Shown here in pieces: positions 44,458 through 53,175 of a stretch of DNA of 64,000 bases. The notes below the pieces were generated by a model, which was not told where the DNA came from, ran no database searches, and saw only the letters and a list, made by a program, of their open reading frames with translations. The stretch is from Palsa-504 sp963834685 (GTDB taxonomy: Bacteria > Actinomycetota > Actinomycetes > Streptosporangiales > Streptosporangiaceae): positions 349,424-413,423 of the forward strand of contig CAWICW010000008.1 of the NCBI GenBank assembly GCA_963834685.1, read 5' to 3'. A program made the translations under genes and the position numbers. Position 1 is the stretch's first letter; each line of letters opens with the position of its first letter.

Positions 44458-44604
44458 TCCCTGTCACCTCCGGTTGACTTGCCTGATACATGTCTAGCAT
44501 AGTGATATCAGTTTAAAGGGCAAGGACCCTCCCGGCGTGGCGGGCCCGAGGACGAGCGCGTCGCCGCCGGGTGGCCGACCCCACACTCCGCAGGAGGCAT
44601 CCCG

Positions 44605-44925
44605 ATGAACGCACCCAACGACAACACCGCTGCGCAAGGCCTTCGCGGGTGGTGGCTATCTCCCCCGCGACCCGGCATGCAACGCTGGATCTCGCCATGG
44701 GAGTACCGCCACCTCCGCGTCTCCGGGGTCACGCGTGCTGCCGCTGGCGGCTTCCAGCTCGGCATCGGCCTCGTTCTGCTCTCGCTTGGCCGTAGCGCGG
44801 GAACCGACCAGGAGCGGCGCAAAATGTACCGGTTGTCAGCGTGGTTCCTGGTGCCCGCGGCGGGGAATCTCGCGGCTGGCTACTGGTACACCACTATCGC
44901 TAGCTCCCCATCTCCCCGAACCTGA
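44605..44925 (+). CDS. Small membrane protein, unknown function
   Basis: This 106-residue protein is not recognised. After a 40-residue polar N-terminus (GWWLSPPRPGMQRWISPWEY) there are two hydrophobic segments, one at AAAGGFQLGIGLVLLSLGRS and one at LSAWFLVPAAGNLAAGYWYT, giving a hairpin topology. GGAGG lies 8 bases before the ATG. It is divergent from the SPFH operon, and together they may form a membrane-related locus, but that is only context. Confidence 0.7.
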   Translation: MNAPNDNTAAQGLRGWWLSPPRPGMQRWISPWEYRHLRVSGVTRAAAGGFQLGIGLVLLSLGRSAGTDQERRKMYRLSAWFLVPAAGNLAAGYWYTTIASSPSPRT

Positions 44926-45120
44926 GCCTGGTCAGACGCCGATCGGGGCGACGATGCCCAGATCCGATCGTGGTGAAGGGCGTGGTCATATCCAGGATCT
45001 CGACTCGAACGTGTACGCGCTGGCGCTTGCGACCGGCAGGCTGCAGTGCGAGCCATGCCGACTACGTGCAGCACCAGTACCCGAGCGAAGGGCTGGTCCT
45101 GGTACTGCGGGTAGCGCCCT

Positions 45121-45252
45121 GCCAGCCGGGCCGCAAGGGCCGCCAGCCTGCGCGATCACTTCGGCCTGTCGCCCGGGGACCGGGTAGCGGTCGTGATGCG
45201 CAACCGGCCGGAGTACCTCGAGGCGCTGTTCGCTATCTGGCACGCCGAGTAG
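45121..45252 (+). pseudogene. N-terminal remnant of an AMP-forming acyl-CoA synthetase
   Basis: The frame reads LRDHFGLSPGDRVAVVMRNR then PEYLEALFAIWHAE and TAG. The DRVAVVM-x-N-x-PEYLEALFAIWHA block is diagnostic of the N-terminal domain of FadD-like ligases. Nothing of the adenylation core follows, so only about 40 residues survive. It is the second acyl-CoA synthetase remnant in the window. Confidence 0.6.
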
Positions 45253-45310
45253 CTTGTCTGCGAAGCGCAGGATCGGTTCCGTCGGCCTGCAGCCCGGTAC
45301 GGTAGTGGCC

Positions 45311-46294
45311 ATGGTCAGCGACCACCAGAGCCCCATTCGTATGCCCACGGCGACACTCGGGGCCCGCGGACCGGTAGTCTCCCGGATCGGGCTGGGGCTG
45401 GCCGCTTTGGGCCGCCCGGCGTACATCACCAGCGGCCGTGAGGTGGACCTGCCCGACCGCAGCGTGGCCGGCATGCGGACCCGGACCTTCTCGATGCTGG
45501 ACGCTGCCTACGCGGCCGGGGTCAGGTACGTCGATGCGGCCCGTTCCTACGGCCGTGCGGAGGAATTCCTGGCCGGCTGGCTGGCCGAGCGCGGCCATGC
45601 GGACGTGATCGTGGGTTCGAAGTGGGGATACCGCTATACCGGTGGCTGGCGGCTCGACGCTCCTCAGCAGGAGGTCAGGGAACATTCGCTGGCCATGCTC
45701 ACAACCCAGCTGGCGCAAAGCCGGGCCCTGCTCGGTGACCGGCTCACCCTGTATCAGGTGCATTCGCTGACCCTTGATTCCGGATTGTTTACCGACGCTG
45801 CGCTGCTGGCCGCGCTGTCCCGGCTGCGTGCCGAGGGTGTGATCATCGGGCTGAGCGCGAGCGGCCCGCATCAGGCGGAAACGATCCGCCGGGCGATGTC
45901 CCTGACCGTTGACAGGCAGCAGCTGTTCACCGCGACGGAGGTGACATGGAACCTCCTGGAGCCATCCGTAGGCCCCGCCGCAGCCGAAGCCGCCGCGGCC
46001 GGGTGGGCGGTCCTGGTCAAGGAGGCAGTCGCCAACGGCCGACTGACTCCGGCGGGCGGCCCGCCGGCGCCGTTGACCGCGCTGGCCGCGGCGCGCGGTG
46101 TCACCGAAGACGCGATCGCGCTGGCCGCCGCGCTCGCCCAACCGTGGGCATCGGTTGTGCTGTCCGGCGCCGTCACCCGCACGCAGCTGGATGAGAACCT
46201 GGCCGCGCTCACCGTCGGCCAGCTTCCGGCGCTCAGCCTCGCCGAAGCCCCCGACGCCTACTGGGCGGAGAGGGCGGTCAGGCCATGGCACTGA
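45311..46294 (+). CDS. Aldo/keto reductase
   Basis: This 327-residue NADPH-dependent oxidoreductase has the AKR barrel. RIGLGLAALGRPAYITSG opens the fold, AAYAAGVRYVDAARSYGRAE carries the catalytic D and Y, and VIVGSKWGYRYTGG gives the lysine. EGVIIGLSASGPHQAET and TWNLLEPSVGPAAAEAA follow. It belongs to the branch without the classic C-terminal signature and its substrate is unknown. ATG 45311 has no Shine-Dalgarno, but TACGGT ends 7 bases upstream, consistent with a leaderless transcript. An upstream in-frame TTG is less likely. Confidence 0.88.
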   Translation: MVSDHQSPIRMPTATLGARGPVVSRIGLGLAALGRPAYITSGREVDLPDRSVAGMRTRTFSMLDAAYAAGVRYVDAARSYGRAEEFLAGWLAERGHADVIVGSKWGYRYTGGWRLDAPQQEVREHSLAMLTTQLAQSRALLGDRLTLYQVHSLTLDSGLFTDAALLAALSRLRAEGVIIGLSASGPHQAETIRRAMSLTVDRQQLFTATEVTWNLLEPSVGPAAAEAAAAGWAVLVKEAVANGRLTPAGGPPAPLTALAAARGVTEDAIALAAALAQPWASVVLSGAVTRTQLDENLAALTVGQLPALSLAEAPDAYWAERAVRPWH

Positions 46295-46432
46295 GCTGTT
46301 CCCCAGCCCGCCGCGGCGTCGTGACCTCCGACCGTGCGGGATGGGCGGCACTCGGTGTCACATGCAGGCGGTGTGCGACCATGCTGGCTGTGGCGGAGCA
46401 CCGTGCAGCGGACGCAACCGCCGTAGTGGATG

Positions 46433-46458
46433 CGCAGTCTCATGGGCATGAGACTGCG
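46433..46458 (+). promoter_or_regulatory. Perfect 11-base-pair hairpin over a start codon
   Basis: CGCAGTCTCAT (46433-46443) and ATGAGACTGCG (46448-46458) are exact reverse complements separated by GGGC. The right arm begins with the ATG of the beta-propeller gene. In RNA the structure would bury that ATG; in DNA it is an operator-like palindrome. Which role applies is unknown. Confidence 0.6.
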
Positions 46459-47788
46459 AGTAGCGACCGTGGTCGCCCTGGGCTGCGTCCTCGTGACCGA
46501 GTGCGGATCCGGCGCCCGCCCCGGAACCAGCGCGGTGAGCACCGCCCCTGTTACCCGCCCGGTCGCCGCCGCCCCGGCCGGCGCGGCCGGGAGCGGCGGC
46601 GCGGCCACGGCCCGATGCTCCGGGCAGGAGCGCCTGGGCGCCGGAGCGAAAGTGGCAGCCTGGCGGCTGGGCGCCATCCGGTTTGTCTCCGCTCGTTCGG
46701 GAATCGCGCTCACGGCTCCGCAGGTGCCCTGCGACCGCTCACTCGGACCCGAGGAGGGAACCGAAGTAAACTTCCTGGCCCAGACGGTACGCCTGGCGGT
46801 GACGGGGGACGGCGGACGCCACTGGGTGACCAGGGGAAGCGAACTGCCTGGTAGGACGCAGTCGCCGGAACCCGAGCAGGTCGCGGCGGTCTGGGGGCCG
46901 GATGTATGGGTGGTCAGCGACGCCGGGGTGCTGCTCGCAACGCACGACTACGGCGCTACCTGGGCCGCTCAGCCGCTGCCCGCACCGACCGTGGCGGCCG
47001 CGAGCGCCGGCGGGTGGATATGGGCGGTGTCCTGCCCGGCTGTGTCGGAGAACTGGTGCCGGCCGATTGTGGAGCGGATGAGACTTCCCGGCGGGAAATG
47101 GATCCGGGCACCTCTCGCGGCACCCGCCTCGCTGCCGGACGTGCAGCTCACCGTATTGTCCGGCCGCGCCGCCGTGCTGGTCATCTGGGGACCTCACCCC
47201 GCGCTGGCCAGCACCACCGACGGCGGCGCGCACTGGTCTGTGCGACCGGCGCCGGCTGGCCCGCCGATCCCGTGCGGCCAGGGCCCCGCAGGCTCGTTCA
47301 CCGCGGCCAGCCCGGATGACTGGTGGCTGCTCTGCACGGGGGGCGCCGCGGCGGGCAGCAGCACCAAGGCCCTCTGGCGTTCTGCGGACGCCGGGCGAAC
47401 GTGGACCGTGGTCTGCGCGATCACCAACCTGGCCGGGCCGCGGCACGCAGGCTCGCTGCCCTACCAGGACGGCGCCGTGATCGCCGCGGGCTCAGCGGAC
47501 CGGCTCTGGATCGTGACACCGAACACGATCAGCATCAGCACGGACGGCGGCGTGTCGTGGTCCACGATTCAGCTCGATCCGCAAGGGTCCCTCGGGCAGT
47601 TCGACGTGCTGTCCAGCACCGTCGCCTGGGTGCTCGCACCTGGCGCCGGACTCTGGCAGACCACAGACGGGATCGCCTGGCCCTCGACCGGCGGCGCAGG
47701 TCCGTTAGCCGCACCGGACTGGAACACTCCAGTAACAGCGGCTGCGGACACGCTGGCCCGTATGTGCCGACTCACCTCAATCCGCTGA
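46448..47788 (+). CDS. Secreted BNR-repeat (sialidase-like) beta-propeller protein
   Basis: This 446-residue protein has an N-terminal export signal (RLRVATVVALGCVLVTECGS; the cysteine is in an imperfect lipobox) and a low-complexity Ala/Thr/Pro linker. A beta-propeller made of Asp-box repeats follows: LAVTGDGGRHWVTRG, LATHDYGATWAAQ, ASTTDGGAHWSVRP, WRSADAGRTWTVV and ISTDGGVSWSTIQ. Such S/T-x-D-x-G-x-x-W repeats occur in sialidases, YCF48-like and other extracellular proteins; no catalytic sialidase residues can be assigned. Start at 46448 or, 6 codons earlier, 46430. Confidence 0.78.
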   Translation: MRLRVATVVALGCVLVTECGSGARPGTSAVSTAPVTRPVAAAPAGAAGSGGAATARCSGQERLGAGAKVAAWRLGAIRFVSARSGIALTAPQVPCDRSLGPEEGTEVNFLAQTVRLAVTGDGGRHWVTRGSELPGRTQSPEPEQVAAVWGPDVWVVSDAGVLLATHDYGATWAAQPLPAPTVAAASAGGWIWAVSCPAVSENWCRPIVERMRLPGGKWIRAPLAAPASLPDVQLTVLSGRAAVLVIWGPHPALASTTDGGAHWSVRPAPAGPPIPCGQGPAGSFTAASPDDWWLLCTGGAAAGSSTKALWRSADAGRTWTVVCAITNLAGPRHAGSLPYQDGAVIAAGSADRLWIVTPNTISISTDGGVSWSTIQLDPQGSLGQFDVLSSTVAWVLAPGAGLWQTTDGIAWPSTGGAGPLAAPDWNTPVTAAADTLARMCRLTSIR

Positions 47789-47950
47789 CGAGGATTCCGG
47801 TGGTCTCGGCCACGGCTAGGCGGTCCTTGGAGATCTCCCGGTACTCCGGCGACGTCACCCAGGCCGTGAACGTCTCGCGATCCGGGAAGGCCATGGGGAC
47901 GACCTTGTCGCCGTGCCACTGTCCTTCGGTCACGTCGGGCTGTTCGTCTG
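47772..47950 (-). pseudogene. C-terminal remnant of a DUF1330 protein
   Basis: The minus-strand frame reads EQPDVTEGQWHGDKVVPMAF, PDRETFTAWVTSPEYREISK and DRLAVAETTGILVSGLR before TGA at 47772. The pattern F-P-x-x-x-A-x-x-W-x-x-SPEY-x-x-x-x-x-x-R is typical of DUF1330. No start codon or N-terminal strand is found. Its end overlaps the end of the beta-propeller gene by 17 bases. Confidence 0.6.
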
Positions 47951-48066
47951 CTGCCCAAAGCTGCCGCTCGTCATTGACGCCTCCGCCATCTCCACTTCGT
48001 CTTCACCGGATGCGCAATTGAGTGCTGCTGACTCATCGTTAGAGTGGCGTCCAAGAAAAGGGGGTC

Positions 48067-48207
48067 GCCATCGCCGAGATCGTAATTGTGGGTGCTGGGG
48101 TCGTCGGCCTCGGTACTGGGCTTTTGCTTTGCGGGGACGGCCACGAGGTGACGGTCCTGGAACGCCAAGTTGGCGTCCATCGTCGTCGGCGATTAGGGGC
48201 GGATTGA
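48067..48207 (+). pseudogene. N-terminal remnant of an FAD-dependent monooxygenase
   Basis: The frame reads AEIVIVGAGVVGLGTGLLLC then GDGHEVTVLERQVGVHRRR and stops. GxGxxG followed by the acidic residue in VTVLER is the FAD-binding fold of group A flavin monooxygenases. Only about 45 residues are left and no ATG is present at the expected position. The stop codon overlaps the start of the next gene (TGATG), so it may persist as a translated leader. Confidence 0.6.
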
Positions 48208-49016
48208 TGAGAGCCGAGACAGGCGAGGCAGGCATCGAGTACGACGTGGCCGGAGCGGGCCGGCCGGTGATCCTGCTGCACGGGTTCCCCGACTCAGGAC
48301 GGCTGTGGCGCAACCAGGTCCCGGTCCTGGCCGACGCCGGGTTCCAGGTCATCGTCCCTGATCTACGCGGCTACGGGCGCTCGGACAAACCCGGGACCGC
48401 CGCTTCGTATTCGTTTCCCTCGCTGGTGGGAGACGTCATGGCCGTGCTGAGCGATGCCGGGGCGGAGCAGGCCCACGTCGTGGGCCACGACTGGGGAGCG
48501 GCTCTAGGATGGGTGTTCGCGTCGCTGCTACCTGACCGGGTCGATCATCTCGCCGTGCTGTCGGTCGGCCACCCCGCCACGTTCCGGCGGACGCCGGAAC
48601 AGTGCGAGAAGTCCTGGTACATGCTCTTGTTCCAGTTCCCCGGCGTCGCCGAGCAGTGGCTCAGCGACAACAACTGGGCCAACTTCCGCTCCTGGGCCCG
48701 CCACCCTGACTCCGAGGCCGTCATCACCGAACTGAAGGCCACGCAATCGCTGACGCCCGCTCTCAACTGGTACCGGGCCAACGTGCCTCCCGAGTCCTGG
48801 GTGGCGCCTCCCGTGGCATTGCCGGCCGTGCAGGCGCCCACTATGGGGATATGGAGCAGCGGTGACATGGCCCTCACCGAGACACAGATGACCGATTCGG
48901 CCGAGAACGTGACCGGGCCCTGGCGCTATGAACGCATCGACGGCCCCGGCCACTGGATGCAACTGGAAGCTCCCGACACCGTCAACCAGCTTCTACTGGA
49001 CTTCCTTCCCAGGTAG
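48207..49016 (+). CDS. Alpha/beta hydrolase, epoxide hydrolase/haloalkane dehalogenase-like
   Basis: This 269-residue hydrolase shows the oxyanion motif VILLHGFPDSGRLWRNQV, the nucleophilic aspartate in HVVGHDWGAALGWVFAS (D in place of the usual serine) and the catalytic histidine in IDGPGHWMQLEAP. The aspartate nucleophile marks the epoxide hydrolase/dehalogenase branch. The cap domain contains CEKSWYMLLFQFPGVAEQWL. ATG 48207 sits in the stop codon of the preceding remnant; the longer upstream frame is not conserved. Confidence 0.87.
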   Translation: MRAETGEAGIEYDVAGAGRPVILLHGFPDSGRLWRNQVPVLADAGFQVIVPDLRGYGRSDKPGTAASYSFPSLVGDVMAVLSDAGAEQAHVVGHDWGAALGWVFASLLPDRVDHLAVLSVGHPATFRRTPEQCEKSWYMLLFQFPGVAEQWLSDNNWANFRSWARHPDSEAVITELKATQSLTPALNWYRANVPPESWVAPPVALPAVQAPTMGIWSSGDMALTETQMTDSAENVTGPWRYERIDGPGHWMQLEAPDTVNQLLLDFLPR

Positions 49017-49211
49017 ACGACTTAGCCCGGGCAGCAGCGAACCACGGCGACCGAACAGAACCGGGCGATCGGAGCCCAAGCCCGAACACGCGACGGTGTC
49101 GGCGCCGACGCGCGCTGTGGTGGCCGTGGTGGCCGTCGACATGGTTGTTAGGGTAGCTAATGAGCCGTGGCGGGCTAGGGAAGAGTTGTCCCCGATCGAA
49201 GGGCCGCGCCG

Positions 49212-50084
49212 ATGAAGCTGCCTCCCGTTGAGTACGAGGCGCCGACGACCGTTGCTGAAGCTATCGATTTGCTGGCTGAGCACCTTGACGAGGCGAGCGT
49301 GCTCGCCGGCGGCCAGAGCTTGATACCGCTGCTGGCGTTGCGGCTGGCGCGCCCGGCGGTCCTTATCGACATCAACGGCATAGTTGAGCTGTCCGGGGTG
49401 TCGGCGGCAGACGGCTGGGTGGCGATCGGCGCCATGACGCGGGAGTACGTTGCCGAGGAATCTGAGGCCGTTGCCGATGCCGTGCCGTTGCTGGCGGCCG
49501 CTCTGCCATTGATCGGTCATGAGGCAATCCGCAGCCGCGGCACGATAGGAGGCAGCCTGGCGCATGCCGATCCGGCCGCCGAGTTGCCGGCCGTGGCCAG
49601 GGCCCTCGATGCCGAGTTCGTGGTGCGCGGCCCGTCGGGCGAGCGGGTGATCCCGGCGGCGCAGTGGTTCGAGGGTTATCTCACGACGTCACGCCGTCCT
49701 GACGAGCTGCTCCTGGAGGTACGGTTCCCGGCCGCAAGAGGGGGCACGGGGGTTAGCTTCCAGGAGGTCGCCCGGCGCCACGGTGACTTCGCCCTTGTCG
49801 GCCTGGCGGTGTCACTGGGGTTGTCCGGCGGGGTGATCAGTGATGCCCGGCTGGCGTTTGCCGGGATTTCTGATGTGCCGGTCCGGGCTGCCGCCGCGGA
49901 GGATCTGCTGGCCGGCGAGAGGCCGTCGACGGAGCTGTTCGATGAGGCGGCCCGCCGCGCAACCGACGATATCGACCCGCCGGCCGACCTGCACGGGTCG
50001 TCGGACTACCGGAAGACGGTCGCGGCCGCTATCGTGCGTCGCGGCCTGCGAGCAGCTGCGGACAACGCCCGTGAGAGGCAGTGA
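49212..50084 (+). CDS. Molybdenum hydroxylase, FAD-binding medium subunit (CoxM-like)
   Basis: This 290-residue subunit belongs to the CoxM/xanthine dehydrogenase FAD family. It begins KLPPVEYEAPTTVAEAIDLL. The FAD pyrophosphate motifs are ASVLAGGQSLIPLLALRLAR (AGGQS) near residue 36 and IRSRGTIGGSLAHADPAAEL (TIGGS) near residue 105. It carries electrons from the Mo site via FeS clusters to an acceptor. It is the first gene of a medium-small-large operon with only 3 and 14 bases between genes. GATCGAAGG precedes the ATG. Confidence 0.93.
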   Translation: MKLPPVEYEAPTTVAEAIDLLAEHLDEASVLAGGQSLIPLLALRLARPAVLIDINGIVELSGVSAADGWVAIGAMTREYVAEESEAVADAVPLLAAALPLIGHEAIRSRGTIGGSLAHADPAAELPAVARALDAEFVVRGPSGERVIPAAQWFEGYLTTSRRPDELLLEVRFPAARGGTGVSFQEVARRHGDFALVGLAVSLGLSGGVISDARLAFAGISDVPVRAAAAEDLLAGERPSTELFDEAARRATDDIDPPADLHGSSDYRKTVAAAIVRRGLRAAADNARERQ

Positions 50085-50087
50085 TTG

Positions 50088-50558
50088 ATGGTGGACATCA
50101 CCCTGAGGGTCAACGGTGCGACGTGCACGGGTTCGCCGGAGGCGCGCAAGACGCTGGCGGACTTCCTGCGGGATGACCTCAATCTCACTGGCACACACGT
50201 CGGCTGCGAGCACGGGGTCTGCGGTGCGTGCACGGTCATCGTCGACAGCCGGGCGGTCCGTTCGTGCCTGATGCTGGCGGTCCAGGCCGCCGGCAGCGAG
50301 GTGACGACGATCGAGGGGCTAGGCCCCGACGGCGGGCTGGGCGTACTGCAGCAAGCGATGTGGGATTCACATAGCTTCCAGTGCGGTTTCTGCACCCCGG
50401 GGTTTGTCATGCAGGCGGCCTCGTTCCTCAGCAACCACCCCGACGCCGGCGAGCAGCAGATCCGCGAAGCGCTATCCGGCAATATCTGCCGGTGCACTGG
50501 CTACCAGAGCATCATCGATGGCGTCCTGCTGGCCGCCGAGCGCAACCGCGAGCGCTGA
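50088..50558 (+). CDS. Molybdenum hydroxylase, [2Fe-2S] small subunit (CoxS-like)
   Basis: This 156-residue protein carries two [2Fe-2S] clusters. The plant-ferredoxin-type site is GTHVGCEHGVCGACTVIVD with a further cysteine in VRSCLM, and the C-terminal four-helix domain has FQCGFCTPGFVMQAA and SGNICRCTGYQSII. This arrangement is fixed in the CoxS/XdhC-type subunits. It lies 3 bases after the FAD subunit; an in-frame TTG one codon upstream is an alternative start. It relays electrons between the Mo centre and FAD. Confidence 0.95.
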   Translation: MVDITLRVNGATCTGSPEARKTLADFLRDDLNLTGTHVGCEHGVCGACTVIVDSRAVRSCLMLAVQAAGSEVTTIEGLGPDGGLGVLQQAMWDSHSFQCGFCTPGFVMQAASFLSNHPDAGEQQIREALSGNICRCTGYQSIIDGVLLAAERNRER

Positions 50559-50572
50559 GCGAGGGAGCGACC

Positions 50573-52924
50573 ATGGCAGAAATCGTGGCAGAGCGCTACA
50601 CCGGCGCCAGCATCAAGCGTTCTGAGGACCCGCGCATCCTTACCGGCGCAGGCCGGTACGTCGACGACATCAAGCTGCCGGGGATGCTGCACGCCGCGTT
50701 CGTGCGCTCGCCGCTGGCTCACGGTCGCGTGCTGTCCGTCGATGTCTCGGCGGCGCGGGCGCTGCCCGGAGTGGTCGCGGTGCTCACCGGAGCCGATCTG
50801 GAAGCGATGACGGTCTCGGCGCCGGATCCGCTGCTGGCTCTGTTCAGTACCGGGGGGCCCACCCCAGAGTTCACCCTGCTGGCCACGGACAAGGTGCGCT
50901 TCATGGGCGATCCTGTGGCGATCGTCATCGCCGAGAGCCGTTACCTCGCCGAGGACGGCTGCGAGCTGGTGGAGGTCGAGTATGACGACCTGCCTCCGGT
51001 AGTGAACGCCGCCTTCGCGCTCGACCCGGGTAGCCCGCCGCTGTTCGCGAATCTGGGTGACAACATCGCCCGCCCGCACTCGCGCAACGAGTTCGGCGAC
51101 GTCTCTGGCACGTTCGCCAGTGCTGATCGCGTCATCGACTTCCACATCGACGTGCACCGGCACCAGAACGTGCCTATGGAGGGACGCGGCTGCGTCGCGA
51201 GCTGGGATGCCGACCTGGGTGCCATGACGGTCTACGCGGCCACGCAAAGCGTGCACATCACCCGGAATGGTATCGCCACGCGCCTAGGTATCGAGGGTGA
51301 CAAGGTACGTGTCCTGGCCGGGGATATCGGCGGCTCGTTCGGCCTGAAGATCGGCGCATCACGCGAAGAACTCGCCGTTGCCGCCGCCTCCCGTCATCTC
51401 GGCCGGCCGGTCAAGTGGGTCGAGGACCGCGGTGAGAACCTCACCGCGTCGGGACAGGCGCGTGAGGAGAGCTTCGACGTCCGGGCCGCGGTCAGCAACG
51501 ACGGCGACCTGCTCGGGCTGGACGTGAAGATGATCATCGACACCGGCTCATACCCCGGTGTGGGTATGGGCGCGATGGTCCCGGACGTCATGCAGGCGAT
51601 GCTGCCCGGTCCGTACAAGCTCGCGGCCCTGGGTTTCGAGTCAACCGCGGCGATCACGAACAAGGCGACGTACGTTGCCTATCGCGGGCCGTGGGCGTCC
51701 GAGACGTTCGTACGGGAACGCGTACTGGACCTCATCGCGAAAGACCTCGGCCTCGATCCAGTCGAGATCCGGCTGCGTAACGTCGCCGCGCGCACCGATC
51801 CGCCGGCCTCGATGATCACCGGCCTTCCGCTAGCGGGAGTCACGACCAACGAGTCACTAGAGCGGGTCGCGCAGATGGTGGACTTCCCCGCGTTCCGGCG
51901 CCGGCAGGCCGAGGCACGAGCGCAAGGGCGCTACCTCGGCATCGGGGTGGCAACGTTCATCGAAGCCGCTCCGGGCCCGCGCCCGGAGGGGCCCGACGGC
52001 GCCCTGGGCAATGAGTCCATGCGCCTGCGGCTCGAGGAAGACGGCATCGTCGCGATGTTCACCGGCCAGATGCCGCACGGCCAGAGCCACCAGACGACCC
52101 TGGCCCAGATCGCCGCCGATGAGTTCGGCGTGCCGTTCGAGCAGGTCCGCGTCGTCGTCGGCGACAGCGACGTCGTCCCGTTCGGACTGACCGGGGGCAG
52201 CCGGTCGGCCACCATGACCGGAGGCGTGGCGCTCCATGGCGCCCGGCAGCTCAAGGCCAAGGTGCTCGATTTCGCGGCGTACCTCATGGAGGTCAGCGCG
52301 CAGGACCTGCTGATCACCGACGGCAATGTCTGGGTACGCGGCGACCCTGCGAGCGCGATCACCGTGAGCGAGGTCGCGCGGCGTGCGGCATCGGGGCAGT
52401 TCGGGGCCGGCGTGGACGCCGAGTTCGAGGTCGAGGCCACGTACGACGGCGGCAAAGGCGGCTGGTCCGGCGGCACTCACTGCGCGATCGTGGAAGTCGA
52501 TGTCGAGACCGGCCTGGTGAAGGTGGAGCGGTATGTCGCCGCCGAAGACTGCGGCGCCCTCATCAATCCCGCCGTCGTCGAAGGCCAGATCCGAGGCGGC
52601 ATCGCGCAGGGCATCGGCGCGGTACTGCTCGAACGATCGGCGTACGGCGAGGACGGCAGCTTCCAGTCAGCTACGTTCATGGATTACCTGATGCCGACCG
52701 CCTGTGACGTTCCCCGCATCGAGATCGAGCACCTCGAGACCGTGCCGCTTGACGATGACGTCAACTTCCGCGGCGTGGGCGAAGGCGGCATGATCGTCGC
52801 CCCGCCCACGGTAGTGAACGCAATCGAGGACGCACTGTCACCCTTCGGTGTGCGGATCTACGAGCAGCACCTGCCCCCGGCTCGCATCCTGGAACTCATT
52901 GCCGCAGCGGACCCGGGCCAGTAA
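50573..52924 (+). CDS. Molybdenum hydroxylase, large Mo-cytosine-dinucleotide subunit (CoxL-like, not CO dehydrogenase)
   Basis: This 783-residue catalytic subunit opens VAERYTGASIKRSEDPRILT and GAGRYVDDIKLPGMLHAAFV. Cofactor segments VLAGDIGGSFGLKIG, GQMPHGQSHQTTLAQIA and GLTGGSRSATMTGG are present, and the catalytic glutamate sits in FRGVGEGGMIVAPPTVVNAI. The active-site loop is VAYRGPWASE. It lacks the AY-x-CSFR loop of true CO dehydrogenase and differs from the common AYRGAGR, so the substrate is probably an aldehyde, purine or N-heterocycle. GAGGGAG precedes ATG 50573. No maturation genes (coxD/E/F/G, xdhC-like) are in the window. Confidence 0.94.
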   Translation: MAEIVAERYTGASIKRSEDPRILTGAGRYVDDIKLPGMLHAAFVRSPLAHGRVLSVDVSAARALPGVVAVLTGADLEAMTVSAPDPLLALFSTGGPTPEFTLLATDKVRFMGDPVAIVIAESRYLAEDGCELVEVEYDDLPPVVNAAFALDPGSPPLFANLGDNIARPHSRNEFGDVSGTFASADRVIDFHIDVHRHQNVPMEGRGCVASWDADLGAMTVYAATQSVHITRNGIATRLGIEGDKVRVLAGDIGGSFGLKIGASREELAVAAASRHLGRPVKWVEDRGENLTASGQAREESFDVRAAVSNDGDLLGLDVKMIIDTGSYPGVGMGAMVPDVMQAMLPGPYKLAALGFESTAAITNKATYVAYRGPWASETFVRERVLDLIAKDLGLDPVEIRLRNVAARTDPPASMITGLPLAGVTTNESLERVAQMVDFPAFRRRQAEARAQGRYLGIGVATFIEAAPGPRPEGPDGALGNESMRLRLEEDGIVAMFTGQMPHGQSHQTTLAQIAADEFGVPFEQVRVVVGDSDVVPFGLTGGSRSATMTGGVALHGARQLKAKVLDFAAYLMEVSAQDLLITDGNVWVRGDPASAITVSEVARRAASGQFGAGVDAEFEVEATYDGGKGGWSGGTHCAIVEVDVETGLVKVERYVAAEDCGALINPAVVEGQIRGGIAQGIGAVLLERSAYGEDGSFQSATFMDYLMPTACDVPRIEIEHLETVPLDDDVNFRGVGEGGMIVAPPTVVNAIEDALSPFGVRIYEQHLPPARILELIAAADPGQ

Positions 52925-53175
52925 ATACGCCCCGGTCACGGTAGCAGTCTTCCTGGGCGGCGATGTGGCGATGACCGGCTAATTGCGGCGCGCAACTCCC
53001 GGTGGCGGGTAGTTTGCGCGATTCCCGCCGTTGCGATGAGTTTGGCGGCTGCTTTCGGTCAGGATGTCAGCGGGCCGTGATAGCCATATCTGGCGGCGAT
53101 CGCCAGGTCAGGCGTGATCGTGCCCGGCCGGGCCGGGCGTTTCGTCGCGCCGGGCGGGACTGAGGGGAGCAGGAA
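52925..53175. other. Intergenic region, nothing recognised
   Basis: These 251 bases contain no supported gene. GGGGAGCAGGAA lies just before the GTG of the next gene. A promoter for the propeller-MoaD pair may lie here, but no clear -35/-10 pair was seen. Confidence 0.45.

Noticed and set aside
50573..52924. Carbon monoxide dehydrogenase large subunit
   Set aside because: The AY-x-CSFR active-site loop is absent; the loop is AYRGPWASE, so it is another molybdenum hydroxylase.
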